Source: Plenodomus lindquistii
Lineage: Eukaryota > Ascomycota > Dothideomycetes > Pleosporales > Leptosphaeriaceae
Length of the DNA: 64,000 bases
Assembly (NCBI GenBank): GCA_025504975.1
Contig: JANUWI010000005.1
Location: forward strand, 2,046,001 to 2,110,000
Direction of reading: 5' to 3'
Made by a program: the position numbers and the translations under genes
Notes under the pieces: model-generated
Database searches by the model: none
Seen by the model: the letters and a program-made list of their open reading frames with translations, nothing else
Told to the model about the DNA's origin: nothing
Shown: positions 25,649-37,341 of the stretch, in pieces
How positions within the stretch are numbered: position 1 is the stretch's first letter
How the letters are laid out: each line of letters opens with the position of its first letter

Positions 25649-28100
25649 TCACTTCTTCTCCACAATCTCGCCCTGCGCTTCCTTCGGGGTCTGTGTCCCA
25701 GATGTCTCTCCCTCCTTCTCGCCCTCGACAACCGTCATGTGATCCGCCCTCTGTCGTCCCTTCCCTGTCGCTTCCCTCCACATCCCACCAAAGTTCCTCT
25801 TCAAGCTTGCTCTGCCCTCCCACAACGGATATACGCCGACTGCCATAGTCGAACACAACAGCCAGATGATACCAACAATGACCCAGCCGGCGAAGAATTT
25901 TTCACTGAAAATATAGCCTGTGCCATACAGTGGCATAGGCCACAGCACCAATAGCACAAGCGTGAGTGTCCCTGTCGTGATCTTTGCGATCTTGGACGCG
26001 CGGAAAAGTTTTGCTTGTTCAGCGGCTTCGGCTTCAGGGCTGAGCGCAGCGTGGCGGCCGTGCACGGCTTCAATGTCCATGTGAGCAGCTGCAGTAACGT
26101 CGGAGTCATCGATGAGGCGAATCTGCTTCATGGAAACCCAGTCGTAATTGTCTAATGTAGAGTCAGTATAAAGCGTAGATCTGGCGAAGGGAAATAGGCA
26201 ACGCACCAACGCCGAAAATGAGGGTTAGCACTGGGATGAAGATCGCGGGAGACAACAATGCGACGACATTGCCGGCCAACATAGGATTGTTGGCACCAGA
26301 TGTGGCTACTGTGATCACACCATCGTTGAGCTCGGAAGTGGTGACAAGCCATGCGGTGATACTGCAGCAAAGACCTAGAATTGGGGAGAGAGTCGCTGCC
26401 CATTTGTTTTGGCCCTTCCACATCAAAGTGAGAGCTGCAGGCAGTACAGCAGATGAGATGATGACGCCCATGAAGACATAGAGCCAACCCATGCTAACAA
26501 CAAGTGAGCAAGATTCCGATGACAGAGCGAGGCGGCTTACCTGATACCAGCGTAGTACAACCCAGTGGAGAAGCCAGCCATAACGAGACCAAATCCACAA
26601 ACACACACATGCGACGTATACACCAGCCTCTTGCCGCTCGCGGTAGTGTTAATGTATGTTCCGTAGACTAATTTCCAGTCAGTACGCCTTCGACGCATAG
26701 ATGAGGAATTCGCATACCGTCATATGTCAGGATCGAAGAAACAGCGATAAGCTGCGCTGAGAAAGCAGAAGTGACCGCCATGAACACGATCAGAAGCGTG
26801 GCGACAGCACCTCCAGATCCGAGAAGCGCAACTGCAGCGTATGGAAGGGTAAGACCTGCACTGATGTCTGCTTCTGCCATCACGTTGGGATACGTAGGAA
26901 AGTATTCAGTGCTTTGGAGAGCGAGCGCCGCCAGTCCCATTGTAGTCGCACAGAGCCACTGCACGAGCGTTAGTCCGAGGCATCCTTTGTGCGGTCTCGC
27001 ATTGGGAACTTACGGGAATAGCAAACCAAGACAGCCCGCCCATGATGTATCCTGGAAGTGCGTGGACAGGAGACGCAGCAATCGCCTTGTTGTAATACCC
27101 GTTATCCATGAAAACCGTACCGAAGTTGCCAATAATATTGATAACGAAGAAGATCGCACCATCTTTGCTTCGCATAGTGAGGTAGCTTCCACCAGCGTTC
27201 CCTGGGACTGGGGTGATGTCTGATAGCTCCCGAAGTCTATCATATACTAATTTTGGGGATCCAAGTCGGTCGCCAGTCGCGTACGTTTCGAATGCAAAGA
27301 TCAGCAAGATGATCAAGAGGATGACCGTGTGAACATAGTCCGTGAGGAAAGTCGCCTTGATACCACCAAACATGGTGTAAATAACGACACCAAGAGGAAG
27401 CAGGAAGCAAGCTGCTGCGGTTGGCACACCAGTCAAAGAACTGATCACAGCTGAGCCACCAGTAAGCAGCATAGCTGTTACCAATATGTTGGTGAAAAGC
27501 CCAAATGTGATAAAGACGAAGTGCGTAGCTTTGCCGTAGCGGGCACGAACAGCTTCAAGGAAGGTCTTGTAGGCATTAGAATACGCTATCTTGGGTGTCA
27601 GGTCTCTCACTCACATGAGCATTTGGTGCTCGTCTCTTCAGCTCAATGGCTACCGTAGCGAATAGCAGGATCTGAACAGTCGCACCGGCAGCATACCAAA
27701 GTGGACCCGAGACGCCTGTTAAATGTCAGCATTTGTACTTAAGGCGAGTAATGGATGTCCTCGTACCATAGCGGAAAGCCACCGACGAGCTCTGCAAAAG
27801 CGTCGCAGCCCAAGTCCAGCTGGAGACAACAGCCGAGGCTACAAGGCCAGACTTCACGGTGCGTCCAGCCGTTGAGAACATTTCAGAAGTTTGTAGCTCA
27901 TTGTTGTAGCGTCTGAGAACCCATGTCGTAAAGACCTAGCACATTCATCAATCATCGGCTTTGCACCAGAATCCCATGTCAGAGGAAACACCTACCATAC
28001 CCAACGCGAACAAGAAGCCAACACCAAGGACGATGCCATATCCCCAAGCTTGTCCTAGGGGGGATGCCGAGGGTCCGACGGGTGTGCCACCACCAGCCAT
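25649..28100 (-). CDS. DUR3: Urea/polyamine active transporter of the sodium:solute symporter family (DUR3-like)
   Basis: Eight exons (27996-28100, 27767-27935, 27615-27715, 27014-27565, 26718-26958, 26541-26667, 26207-26493, 25649-26151; seven introns of 47-60 bp) give 694 residues. The join points restore stretches typical of yeast Dur3: GYGIVLGVGFLFA near the N-terminus, PNAH, TNILVTAMLLTGGSAV, FGGIKATFLTDYVHT, NLIGNFGTVF-type, AVTSAFSAQLIAVSS, ALLSPAIFIP and WPMPLYGTGYIFS. About 15 transmembrane segments are expected. The protein imports urea at the plasma membrane under nitrogen limitation, and in yeast also takes up polyamines. Its length is close to fungal homologues (about 690-735). 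Three HGATAR sites lie upstream, which would fit AreA/Gln3-type nitrogen control. Confidence 0.95.
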
Positions 28101-28268
28101 TGTGTAAATGCTCGAAGATGTTCAATCAGAACGTATCCCGTGTACTATGGGCCTAGATTGAAGGGCACACTTGTATCTATACACAATCCTCGGAAAAGCT
28201 CATACCCACATGTCCGACCTTCGATCACCTCAATAACATACCAGCCCCAAAGCTCACTCCAAGACCAC

Positions 28269-28404
28269 TATCTCTTACCTTCATGACTACACACGGGTTA
28301 TAATCATCGTCGACGCAAATGTGCGTCCTTGATTGGCCACAGATAGAGCGCCTAACCGGGTCCCTCTCGACCTGGTTGGGAGCGACGGCTTTGCAACGTG
28401 ATAA
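28269..28404. promoter_or_regulatory. Cluster of HGATAR sites upstream of the urea transporter
   Basis: Matches to HGATAR: AGATAG (minus strand) at about 28268-28273, AGATAG (plus) at 28341-28346 and TGATAA (plus) at 28399-28404, 170-305 bp upstream of the transporter ATG. About one match is expected by chance in a region of this size on both strands. The family is commonly under GATA-factor nitrogen control, so a function is plausible but not shown. Confidence 0.35.
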
Positions 28405-29632
28405 TGAAGCTTGTATTAGCAAGCTCACTGTGTTCTACAGCAGGCGACTTCTTGGCGGGTCTAGGCATGGCGGGATTCCTAGTCTGCGCAGATAAGAGGA
28501 CAGCGGCCGTGTGGGCGGAGGCTTGTCATGCGCGACCAGTCATCTCATGTCGGAGACATAACATCGCTGGTGATTTGCTCGCAAACTCGGAGCTGCATTC
28601 CAGCTCTTGGTGTGGAGATCTCAGCCGTATTGAGATGGGCGTTAAGGGCTGCATGTGAAGGGGCACAGGGTGTGGTTCTGGTGAGGTAATCGAGTGGGAA
28701 AAGATAAGCGATCATCCATCGGCCAATCAGAACCTGCGCGTATGAGCGGCCGAAGTCGCTGCACCCCATTACACTAAAACTTCTCCACGGGTTTGATGGA
28801 TAGTGGATGTTTTGTACTCGATAGCTTCGACTAATGCTTACTCCAGGGATTGAGATTAAGAAGAGGTTTAACTTTAGATTTACAGTTGCTCAGCTCCAGC
28901 TTCTTGGAATACTTCACATTTACCGACGTCTGCACAACATATTATCAGGCCTACTAAGATCAATTGGGCGCTATGTTTTGCTTGCAGCGGACGGAATACG
29001 TAGCTATCTTTGGCTATCTTGAAAGCCTCTTACAAAGTACACAAGATTTAATAGTTTAATGATTATGTAGACAGAAATTGAACAGCGCAGGCGGCAGATC
29101 AAGTAGCGCGACAGCTAGGTGACTGTCAGCCCGCTTGACAACCGTGCTTCATCCGTACCATTTATCTTATGATATTTGGCCAAACACTACAATATTCTTT
29201 CACATACGACCATAGGACACTGAAAACTAGGCTTCCCGTCCGCTCAGCCATATATAAGCAGTGTACCGGCGGATTAGTAGTTAGGTGGGTGACCACTAGC
29301 GAATCCCCGCTGTTGTATGTTTTTGCCGTTTTGCTCCTCTCCTTTTTTGATTGATTGAACACTCCATTTCTCCACAGTAGATGGCTGAATGGTGGAGATA
29401 AAGTTTGCAGGTCGTAAGCTTACATTTTTGCTCTAACTTTGCGCGGTTTGGCGCTCTAGTTTCCTTTCCGCTCACAGGCAATTCTTCCCATGTGGTTGCC
29501 ACCCAGAGAGTAATCTAAAATCGTGCATTGATGTCTTCGAAGTAGTCATTCCCACTCTTGTGTCTGCTATCAATTATATACACTGAAAGTTCTGTGGGGT
29601 CTAGTACACGGAGATTGCTCTTGCCAAAGCTA
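28405..29632. other. Intergenic, no gene seen
   Basis: About 1.2 kb with only short frames lacking recognisable motifs. It is A/T-rich toward 28800-29650. No repeat family or RNA gene was recognised. Confidence 0.4.
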
Positions 29633-30612
29633 TTATATACTCCCAGCAGGTAACGGCGTTAACCGCAGGAGCACCATCCACGGAACTCCAAGCCACAGCT
29701 CTACTTCGAACTTAGCAGTCTGCTCGTATACGGGTGGACCCGACCATGGCGCAGTATGCACGGTCGCAACCCCCGGAATGTTTGGCAATTTTACCAGGTC
29801 GTCGTGGTGCACAATAATTTTTGTCTTCTTATGCTTGTCTTCAGTATCGACAAAGTGGAACCATCGAGGTGTTTTATGTTTGCCTTCATCGCCGGACTCC
29901 TTCGCCAACTCCCCTCCTTTACACCGAGGTGCACTGAGCGGGCACTTCCTGGCAGAAGAAGGTATGGTGAACACTGCACCAAGGAACATTAGCGCCCCCG
30001 ATCCGGGTGCTGCAAATGTACGGTTCGGAAAGGCGTTCGAAATTCGAAACACGAAGCTCTGCAAGCCTGCCTATCAGTTAGTACACAGCTAAAGAACACA
30101 TATCGAAAAGTCTTACCGAAGAAAGGTGGAAGAGGACGAGCAGGGTCGTGCTTGATGCGCGAGCTCACTTCTGGATCAGACGCATTTAGAGTACGAACCG
30201 GACCATCTTCATCGCTTCCACGTAAGGATTGCGTTTTGGAACCCACTCCAGATATCCACGCACCGTGGAAGAATGCGACATGGTACCATGCCGCTGGATC
30301 AAGTGTGGGCCGGTTGAGAAGGCTGAAGTAAACACTTGCGTGTCTTGCGAAGAGATTGCTCGCGCTTCTGGCTTCTTTTCGTCGTCGGCTTGCATCCAAG
30401 TCGACTCTACCAAACTGAACTTCTAAAGGAGAAATCAAGACGATTTCCGACAAGGAAAGGGAGCGCATCGACGTGAGTTCGTTGTGCATGCTGAAGAACG
30501 TGTCTTTTGGTCCGCCATAGAAGCTGACCCGGATGCCTACACGCGACAGCTTTGAAAGTATCTCAAGATAATTAAGCCGTCCCTGGTCCGCGACTTCGCA
30601 TGCTATGATAGT
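29633..30612 (-). pseudogene. C-terminal part of the adjacent F-box gene, cut off by an in-frame TGA
   Basis: This stretch continues the F-box frame upstream of it (30613-31893) without any frame change: after TGA at 30613-30615 the same frame reads on as TIIACEVADQGRLNYLEILS and stays open to 30117. A good 50-bp intron follows (30067-30116; GTAAGA donor, CTAAC branch, GGCAG acceptor), and the frame continues to a stop at 29633. Joined to the first part, the length would be 737 codons including the internal stop. No intron that is a multiple of three and keeps the leucine-rich region can remove the TGA. I infer a nonsense mutation, or a sequencing error, in a once longer gene. No ATG of its own is well placed; the first is MHNEL at 30489. 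Confidence 0.55.
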
Positions 30613-31893
30613 TCATTTCGCGTCAGTTTCGAGAAAGATCTCGATATGCCTGAGCTGCAACAGTCCTGCCGGGACCTCGCTAATTCTATGCAGCATGGCG
30701 AATGTTCGCTTGCCGCAGGACCGAAGATGGAGCGCTTTCAAAGTTGAAGGGAGAGCGGTGTCCCGGATGCTTGGGATTTCGAATATCTCGTTGCCTTTGT
30801 TACCGCCGTCGCCGATGTCATCGATATTCTTGCTGTCGTCGCTATGTTCGTCGGTCTTGGTCTCATCGTCGTCCTCACCCAGATCCGCGTTGACAGTCGG
30901 GTCGAAGAACGTAATGTTGTCCGGGTCCCCCAATATAGCAAGGGGAACATCCAGCCTTTTGAGTCGACGAAAGCCCCAGAGCGTGATGGTATGCTTGCCA
31001 AGGCCTCTCCACAAGACGTCCGACGCGTACGCCAAAACATCCAGCTTCTGAGGTCCCTTCCAGCGCGTGTCCTTCGAAATGGTGAGGGCTTCAAGAATCT
31101 GTTGCGCAATGTATAGGGCTCCTCTGTGAAATGGTAAATGACAAAGCAACTCGGGACTTGGTGTGGGTAGCGGAGATGTCAGAGGAGCAGTGACTGGAGG
31201 GCTGAAGCTGTCGAACAGCAAATGCTGGGGCAACTGAATAGTGATGGATTTCAAGTTCGGACAAAGCGAGAACAAACTGTCCAAGAAGAAAGCCTCTAAG
31301 CGGGTCCAGATTGGACCTGCGCCTTGCCTGTCACGCTTGAGCTGAAGCCAGTCTACAGTCCCGTCGGTTCTGGATGCAATGACTTCGTTCAGAAAATCAC
31401 CCATGATCGAGCCTATCTTGGCCGTAGGACATGCGCATTGGCTACGACCAAAGCAGCTGAAATGGCCAAGATCTGCGCTGAGGACTTTGTCACCAAGGAT
31501 GCGCTGGCGACGCGCTACTCGGAAGAAACCTAGAATACCTTGCTTTGATACTAACAGCTTCTTGACCGAAGCCTCCTTCGCAACATCGCTAAGTTGCATA
31601 TTGGACAGCGCGAGGTTGAGCATGGCTGGATGCCCGCACAATTCTTGTGCGATCATTTCTAAAAGCTCGTTGGGTAGCTCGAGGAAGCTTGTCTTTCGGT
31701 GAGTGGCAGAGACATGACTCCCTTGACTGGATAGCGAAGCGACGGGATCCTGAGACCCATCACTCAGGCTTTCGACGTCGGTACCGATGATTGTTTCCGC
31801 TGGCGATGCAGAAACTACACACGAACCCATTTGCAGACTTGACCGACGAGAACCTGCTGAGCCAAGCTCTGAAACAGGCAATGATGTCGCCAT
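30613..31893 (-). CDS. F-box domain protein, apparently truncated
   Basis: A 426-residue frame with an ATG start. Residues ~1-65 are Ser-rich and probably disordered. Residues ~66-110 form an F-box (FLELPNELLEMIAQELCGHP), the Skp1-binding module of SCF ubiquitin ligases. The rest is a leucine-rich, repeat-like substrate-binding region with CPNLKSITIQLP and LKALHLRSC, plus an acidic Asp/Glu insert at ~345-385. The frame ends at TGA in the middle of a leucine-rich segment (LRHIEIFLETDAK), and the same frame continues downstream. The natural protein was therefore probably about 736 residues. Substrates are unknown. F-box genes are numerous and variable in these fungi. Confidence 0.8.
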   Translation of the reverse strand: MATSLPVSELGSAGSRRSSLQMGSCVVSASPAETIIGTDVESLSDGSQDPVASLSSQGSHVSATHRKTSFLELPNELLEMIAQELCGHPAMLNLALSNMQLSDVAKEASVKKLLVSKQGILGFFRVARRQRILGDKVLSADLGHFSCFGRSQCACPTAKIGSIMGDFLNEVIASRTDGTVDWLQLKRDRQGAGPIWTRLEAFFLDSLFSLCPNLKSITIQLPQHLLFDSFSPPVTAPLTSPLPTPSPELLCHLPFHRGALYIAQQILEALTISKDTRWKGPQKLDVLAYASDVLWRGLGKHTITLWGFRRLKRLDVPLAILGDPDNITFFDPTVNADLGEDDDETKTDEHSDDSKNIDDIGDGGNKGNEIFEIPSIRDTALPSTLKALHLRSCGKRTFAMLHRISEVPAGLLQLRHIEIFLETDAK

Positions 31894-32464
31894 ACACTCT
31901 TATAATTTGCGAATCTTGCTGTTGAGTGGTCCTAGGTCGAGGCGCTGGATGAAAGGATCATAGGGCAGGACAGTGTGAAGTTGAAGGGCTTGTGGTGGCC
32001 TGTGGCGTACGGTGCAGCTAAAGCGCGCACCAAAATAGGCAAGGCAAGATGGTCCCACTTACGCAACCCACGTGAAGGGAGCGCGCGTCGCAGACCCACT
32101 TTGGACAAGCCGTCTAGGAGTGAACTCACATTAATGCTCTATGTTGCATCTGGGGACGTTATAATTGAGGTACAGGTGCGATCAGTTCCATGCCTCTGGG
32201 TGCACTGCGATCCTGCCAAGGCGCTAGATACCACCCTACACCACCCGCAGCTTGCGTGTGTGTGGCGCCTGCCACCTGCCGTGAAATGCAACCCAGCCTT
32301 CCAGCAGTATCCCGTCTGGAGATCATGTCACTCTAGATTCTAGCTCCGCCAAGTGCCTTCGACATGCGTGCCACCTTCGGAATTGAAATCTGGACGACGA
32401 AGTGCGCGACCTACTGATCTACTCGTTCAAGGACCACAGAAATGACAGTTGAGGAGCAGATGGC
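31894..32464. other. Intergenic gap
   Basis: About 570 bp containing the F-box gene promoter and the P450 3' end. No further feature was recognised. Confidence 0.4.
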
Positions 32465-33982
32465 TTAGTCCCTGGGCAACACCCTCAGGAACGGAGGATC
32501 CTTGGGTTTGTGAGCTGAATACCCGTTGTTGTCAATGCGCGGAGGACTTGTCAGCGCCTTCCCGTGTTTATCCTGAAGGACAAAGTCGAAGGAAGCTATG
32601 AAGTAGGCCGTTATCATGTTTTGCTCCAACTTCGCAAAGCGCATTCCAAGACATGGGTGGCGGCCGCTGCCCCATTCGAGAAAGCTGTGGTCTTTTGCCT
32701 TATCCACCCCGCGCCCAGGAAGATATCGGGAGGGGTCCCACTTGTGGGGATCTGGATAGACCGTAGGGTCGAGATGTATGTCGCCCGTTGCGTAGGTCAC
32801 AAAAGCGCCAGGTGGAATGACCTCGTCTCCTTGGCCTGTGGGGATAGACTTGCCACTTATGTTTCGCCTCAAAGCTGTGCCAAGCAAATTCAATCGAATG
32901 GAGTCGCGTAAACACATGTCGATGACTGGGAATTCATTCTCCCATGCTTCCAAAGGCACTTCGTCAAGTTGGTGACGAAGAGGTGCATCCTTGTTGCTTG
33001 CATATCTCGCCGCAGTGCCCTGGATTTCGTCTTGCGTCCGGCTGAGCCACTCAGGCGACGTAGCTAGAAAGCACATTACCCACGCCGCATTGATCCCACT
33101 GTTCAACAACCCAGCGAACAGGGCTCCAATGATGAACTCCACAATCTTGAATGTCCGGTCGCCCTGGTCCAACATGTATTGCAACGCATCGTCGTGTTTC
33201 TCATTGCTGGACGCGCGTTTCCTGATGATCTTCTCGATCAACATGTATAGCCTCCCACCCGCATACGTACGTTGGAGAAGGGCTGGTGACGGAATTTTCG
33301 GGAATATGACTGAAGAGGCTGTCGCGCTCCTGTCAATAAGCTCAAACATTTTGAGTGTTTCCTCCAATACCTTTGCATCATCTGCGATCTCGTCCGCGCC
33401 AACCATACGTATGGTCAGACGGAACACGATGCGGTAAAGACTCTCGAAGGGGTTTGTGATGCCGCTTGGCTCACTCTTGATAGCCTCCATTGCTTCCTGG
33501 GTATCGGAGATCAAGATTGGCAACTTCCGACGAAATTGCTCGTTCTTGAGGAGAGATGTCAAACGGCGACTGAAGTGATTACCCTCTTGCCCATCGTCTT
33601 CTCTAAGGCTCTCAATGGCTGTCACTGCCCCGAACAGCACCGCGTAGCCCTCCTTGAAACCAAGGCCTTTCGTCTCGAAGAACACCTGCCGCCCCTTTTC
33701 ACCAGAAAGTCCAACGATTGTATGTGAGCCAGCGTGCCAGGAAAAGTTTCCGGTTTTCGACTCGCTGCGCTTTCGCTGGAACCAATCCCATCGCTCTGTC
33801 CAATATCCAATGGCGCCGAGCACGGGTATGTCGTCGTTAACTGTGGTGGGCGCATTCGATGGTATGCGACGGAGGAAGAGCGTGTGAACGAGAATGTAGA
33901 GCACACCGAGAAGTACGACGCCACCCAGCAAAACCAGTGTGTGGGACGCAGTGACGCGCTCCAGGAAACTGAGTATGCTCAT
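32465..33982 (-). CDS. Cytochrome P450 monooxygenase
   Basis: An intronless frame of 505 residues from ATG at 33982; the ten codons upstream begin with TTG and are not used. An N-terminal membrane anchor (LVLLGGVVLLGVLYILVHTL) is followed by a proline hinge. The heme-binding loop WGSGRHPCLG near the C-terminus is intact, with the Cys thiolate ligand. The K-helix, normally ExxR, reads CLRDSIRL, so Glu is replaced by Asp. The I-helix reads LFAGLLNSGINAAW, lacking the usual acid-Thr pair. CLxDSIRL occurs in a group of fungal P450s as far as I remember, so this is a family trait rather than damage. It is an ER-bound mono-oxygenase with unknown substrate. It is 13.5 kb from the NRPS with unrelated genes between, so linkage to that pathway is weak. 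Confidence 0.9.
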   Translation of the reverse strand: MSILSFLERVTASHTLVLLGGVVLLGVLYILVHTLFLRRIPSNAPTTVNDDIPVLGAIGYWTERWDWFQRKRSESKTGNFSWHAGSHTIVGLSGEKGRQVFFETKGLGFKEGYAVLFGAVTAIESLREDDGQEGNHFSRRLTSLLKNEQFRRKLPILISDTQEAMEAIKSEPSGITNPFESLYRIVFRLTIRMVGADEIADDAKVLEETLKMFELIDRSATASSVIFPKIPSPALLQRTYAGGRLYMLIEKIIRKRASSNEKHDDALQYMLDQGDRTFKIVEFIIGALFAGLLNSGINAAWVMCFLATSPEWLSRTQDEIQGTAARYASNKDAPLRHQLDEVPLEAWENEFPVIDMCLRDSIRLNLLGTALRRNISGKSIPTGQGDEVIPPGAFVTYATGDIHLDPTVYPDPHKWDPSRYLPGRGVDKAKDHSFLEWGSGRHPCLGMRFAKLEQNMITAYFIASFDFVLQDKHGKALTSPPRIDNNGYSAHKPKDPPFLRVLPRD

Positions 33983-36938
33983 GATTGAGTGATTCGCTTG
34001 AGTGATAGCCAATGTGGCGGGAAATCGTGGCCTCCGAATCTATCGATCGCGATTCTCTGGTACGTCTGTTTGTGTCCAAGAAGGAGAGGACTCGAATGTG
34101 AGCAAAACGCCAGAGGCAGAAGGTCTCATACTTGATTGAAACCATAGAGTACACTAGACGGACACTATGCCCTCCGCCTCCACGAGGCGTCGCAGTCCGC
34201 AAAAGCATCATCTGAGCCAGCCATTTGATTGGCTTCCGGTGCAGAAAGGTGCAACTCTTACCGAGGTGTGGTGTTGCGGAGAACGCTTGTCCCGGATGAT
34301 CGCGCCATTCGTGGTTCCTAGCTCCGGCTGCGAGATCACCGAGACGTGCTCTTTGCATCTAAGGTCCAATCCCGCCTGTCGACAGCATCTTCCAAGTTCA
34401 ACGACAAAATCATTTGTGAAATGTTCCTGCGGTGATGCCTTGGTGAATTGGCCAAGCAAGTTCGTGGCTGCGTGGTAGGTTTGGCCCCCTCCTATATAGC
34501 AGACGTCGCTTAGACAGTCGCGGGACGATGATCCCTGTACGACTTCTCCTTGACATCATCACGGGCTGGCTGTATGCGCCTCATGTTCTCGCCTAACATT
34601 TCTCTCCTTGCACTGCTCTTGTGCGTAATACTTTATGGACGATATCAACACATTTGAAGATTCAGGGAGAAAATGACTTGGGTTCTTTGTAGTTTGGTCA
34701 TGACTTTCAATTAACAACGTTGTCCTCGTCTAGGATCCGTCACGAGCGCTGTGCTGGCTTTACCGGGCTATGTCCCCTGTTTGGATGTCTGTCGATCTTT
34801 GCGTCCAGAGGATCAGGTATAACTGATGCTGTGGAACCGATTAGTACATGATGTTATACGATTATGTCAAGTTTATCCAGTGGTGGAGAGTGCGCCTCGT
34901 TGACTATCAGATGATTCCCCGACCAGGAATAATTGAGGCATGTGAATTCACTTGAATATCACAGCTGTTGTTCTCGCAGCCTCAAATGGTTTTCACATTC
35001 CAATGGCGTTCCATGTTAGCAATCGCCCGTTCAGCGGGCAGATATGTTGTGGACTTTACTTTTTTCTGACAGCCTCGAAATAACCAAACTCAAGCGGCAA
35101 TTCAATCGCGATCGTAAAGAGACACCCGTAAACCTTGAATCAATCATATGTGGCCCGTCAAGGAGCTCTTACCCCTATAAGTTCATCACCCCCGTGCATT
35201 GAAACCACGAGAAAACCATACCTCCAAGCCTTCTTCATCCACTCTTCAACACTAGCGAGCTCCCAAGGACCCGCCTCAACAAAGAACCGGTCTAGAAGAC
35301 TCATATCGACGGGTACGCCAAGTCGCGTACTGGACTGCAGATCTTCGCGCCTTGAATTTGCAACACACTCTTGATACTCACCTCTTCCTCTATGAACAAG
35401 AAGCCCCCAGTCGCCCCGCCAGTCTACGAACTGCAGTTCCAAACCAACCAGGTCGGCCTCATCATTGCCCACAGCTGGCTTGTATGGGCGGGACCTGCCG
35501 CAGCGTTGATGAAATATCGAAGCATCTTCTCGAACTTGAAGTCCAGTTTTGATGGTGCGTTGAGGGGATAATATCTGGGATGCTCGACGACCATGCCGTC
35601 GGCTCGTTGTTTGGCACGGTATCTTGTTGGTCTCTTTGGACGCGGCTTGGCCATGGTCTTGGTTTTCACATTGATTGTAAGGTCTGCGGTAGGCGTGATT
35701 GTGATGATGTTTGTCGTCGGTTGATCACTGTGAAGCGTGACGTGGTATGGGCTGCGCATTGCTGAGTGTTGATATGAGTCGATGATGTATTGTTGACCTC
35801 AAGATGTAGTGCTTGTGTAAGTGAGACAATAGCAGTATCCAGAAAGATGCTTAAACACAATAGCAAACAACAATGCCTTTACACAATATCAAGTCTGCGC
35901 GTCGCACACAAACCCATCAGCTCGTTGTCACAGTCCAGGCCATTTCATCACGATCTCATATCCTCCACCTCCATCATCTGCCAGTCAAGTTCACCGCAAA
36001 ATTGTTTGCCTCGCAATGCGCATCAGAAGTAACCTTCGTAGCGAGCCTCTCACGACGACCGCAGACTCGCGAAGACCGCCGTCAGCACTACATCGTGACA
36101 ACGACGTCATATTGGGGGTCTTTGGATGTGGTCTGGACTTTTTCCACGGTCTGTGGATCGTCTAGAACATAGTGCAGCTGGTGTGGCACATCGTCAGAGT
36201 CTAGATTGTCGTGAGGTTGTGACTGCGCAGCGCCTCAGCTGAAACGTGGAGAGCGGGAGGGGCACCGCCTCCACAGCCTCATGATGTCATACGCCAGGCG
36301 CGTACACCACAAACACACACACTTGCGACCTTTCATGATGTTTCTTACACCAAATCAAGCAGGGTGACATCATTCAATTTTCTTTCGGATGACTCGTTAG
36401 TGCTTTCAGCGGCTATGAGCACACCTTGGACATCAGATCGAGGCCCAGTTCCTTGATGAACTCGGTGAAGAAGGGTCCGACCTCAGATGGTGCATCTCAA
36501 GCTGGCATAAAGCAACAAACCTTCTTGAAAGGTACATCTAGTGAGTATGGAATAGTACGCAATGCCATAGCAGTCAAGTTGGGCGCCCATGACTCTCTCA
36601 GTATCGAAAAATGAGGGCATCAAGTTGCGAATTCGTCTGAAGCCAAAGCGCTAGCATTTGTATCAAGCTTATCACTTTGAGACGCGCCAAAGGAGTTTGG
36701 GCTTCTAACCCATCCTTAATCAACCTCACCATGATAACAATTCAATGCATTGCGACAAGCTTTACTAACGAGCGACACTCAAGGCAAACGGATATTGTTT
36801 CTTTATGGGTTTCCTACATTGCCTTACAGCCCATCCATTCCCCCGATAATTACAACTTCAAACTCAAACCCGGCGCTCCTCATTACAATCTCAATCTCCC
36901 CAATGCCACCAAATCTTCTTGGAGACTTCCAAACTGGT
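33983..36938. other. Long intergenic region; possible coding fragment at 35158-35759 on the minus strand
   Basis: Nearly 3 kb without a clear gene. Two overlapping minus-strand frames, 35424-35759 (ATG; 111 residues, rich in Arg/Pro/Lys near the start) and 35158-35472 (104 residues, with RLGVPVDMSLLDRFFVEAG), have coding-like composition. They could be parts of one small gene joined by a frame change or intron, but I could not find a splice that joins them cleanly. The rest shows only short frames. Confidence 0.25.
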
Positions 36939-37341
36939 CTATTTTCCAGGGCAACCTCTTCCTCCCTTTGTGCGAATACTGCAGCAATCCGCATTCTGAA
37001 CAAAAATGTCAGTCAAAGCTGCAAACCAAGAGCAATAATCAGACAAGGCTTACGCAAGAAGTCAACGGGACGCCGAGGTCGGGGCAATACTTGAGTCGCG
37101 GGCAAACGACATACTGCTCAATGTAGATGGCAGATTGACGTTCACAAGCTCCCTTTGTGGAGAAGCAGCAGTCGTTCTCCGCGGTGCACTGGAAGATCGC
37201 TTTAGTCACTGTGTGAAAATGTGGGAGGGTAGGAAGTGGTCTTACCTCTGAAACTACCCGCGAATCGTAGCCTGCCGCAATCACAGCGTTACTCATCATG
37301 AGGGCTGAGAGAAGGCCGGTGAGGAGAGGAGAGAGCTGCAT
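36939..37341 (-). CDS. Small secreted cysteine-rich protein A (effector-like, NADCC family)
   Basis: Exons 37246-37341, 37054-37188 and 36939-36995 (minus; introns of 57 and 58 bp, both phase 0) give 95 residues. A signal peptide is clear (about 22 residues, ending in VIAAG). The mature part has ten cysteines, including two CC pairs. The last exon starts exactly at NADCC and ends GCPGK. The third exon is supported by its match to the neighbouring gene at 38426-38943, which has the same NADCC-x9-C exon after the same phase-0 splice following a Cys. The 57-bp first intron is a multiple of three without stops, so retention would only insert 19 residues. It is probably a disulfide-stabilised extracellular protein. 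The function is unknown; an effector role is inference. Confidence 0.75.

Noticed and set aside
29989..30489. Independent gene starting at MHNEL (30489)
   Set aside because: The frame is open upstream of this Met to the TGA at 30613 and is the same frame as the F-box gene, so it is better explained as its continuation.
1..33982. NRPS and P450 as parts of one biosynthetic cluster
   Set aside because: 13.5 kb separate them, filled with an E2-like gene, pectin lyase, urea transporter and F-box gene. No transporter, regulator or other tailoring gene lies next to the NRPS on this side.
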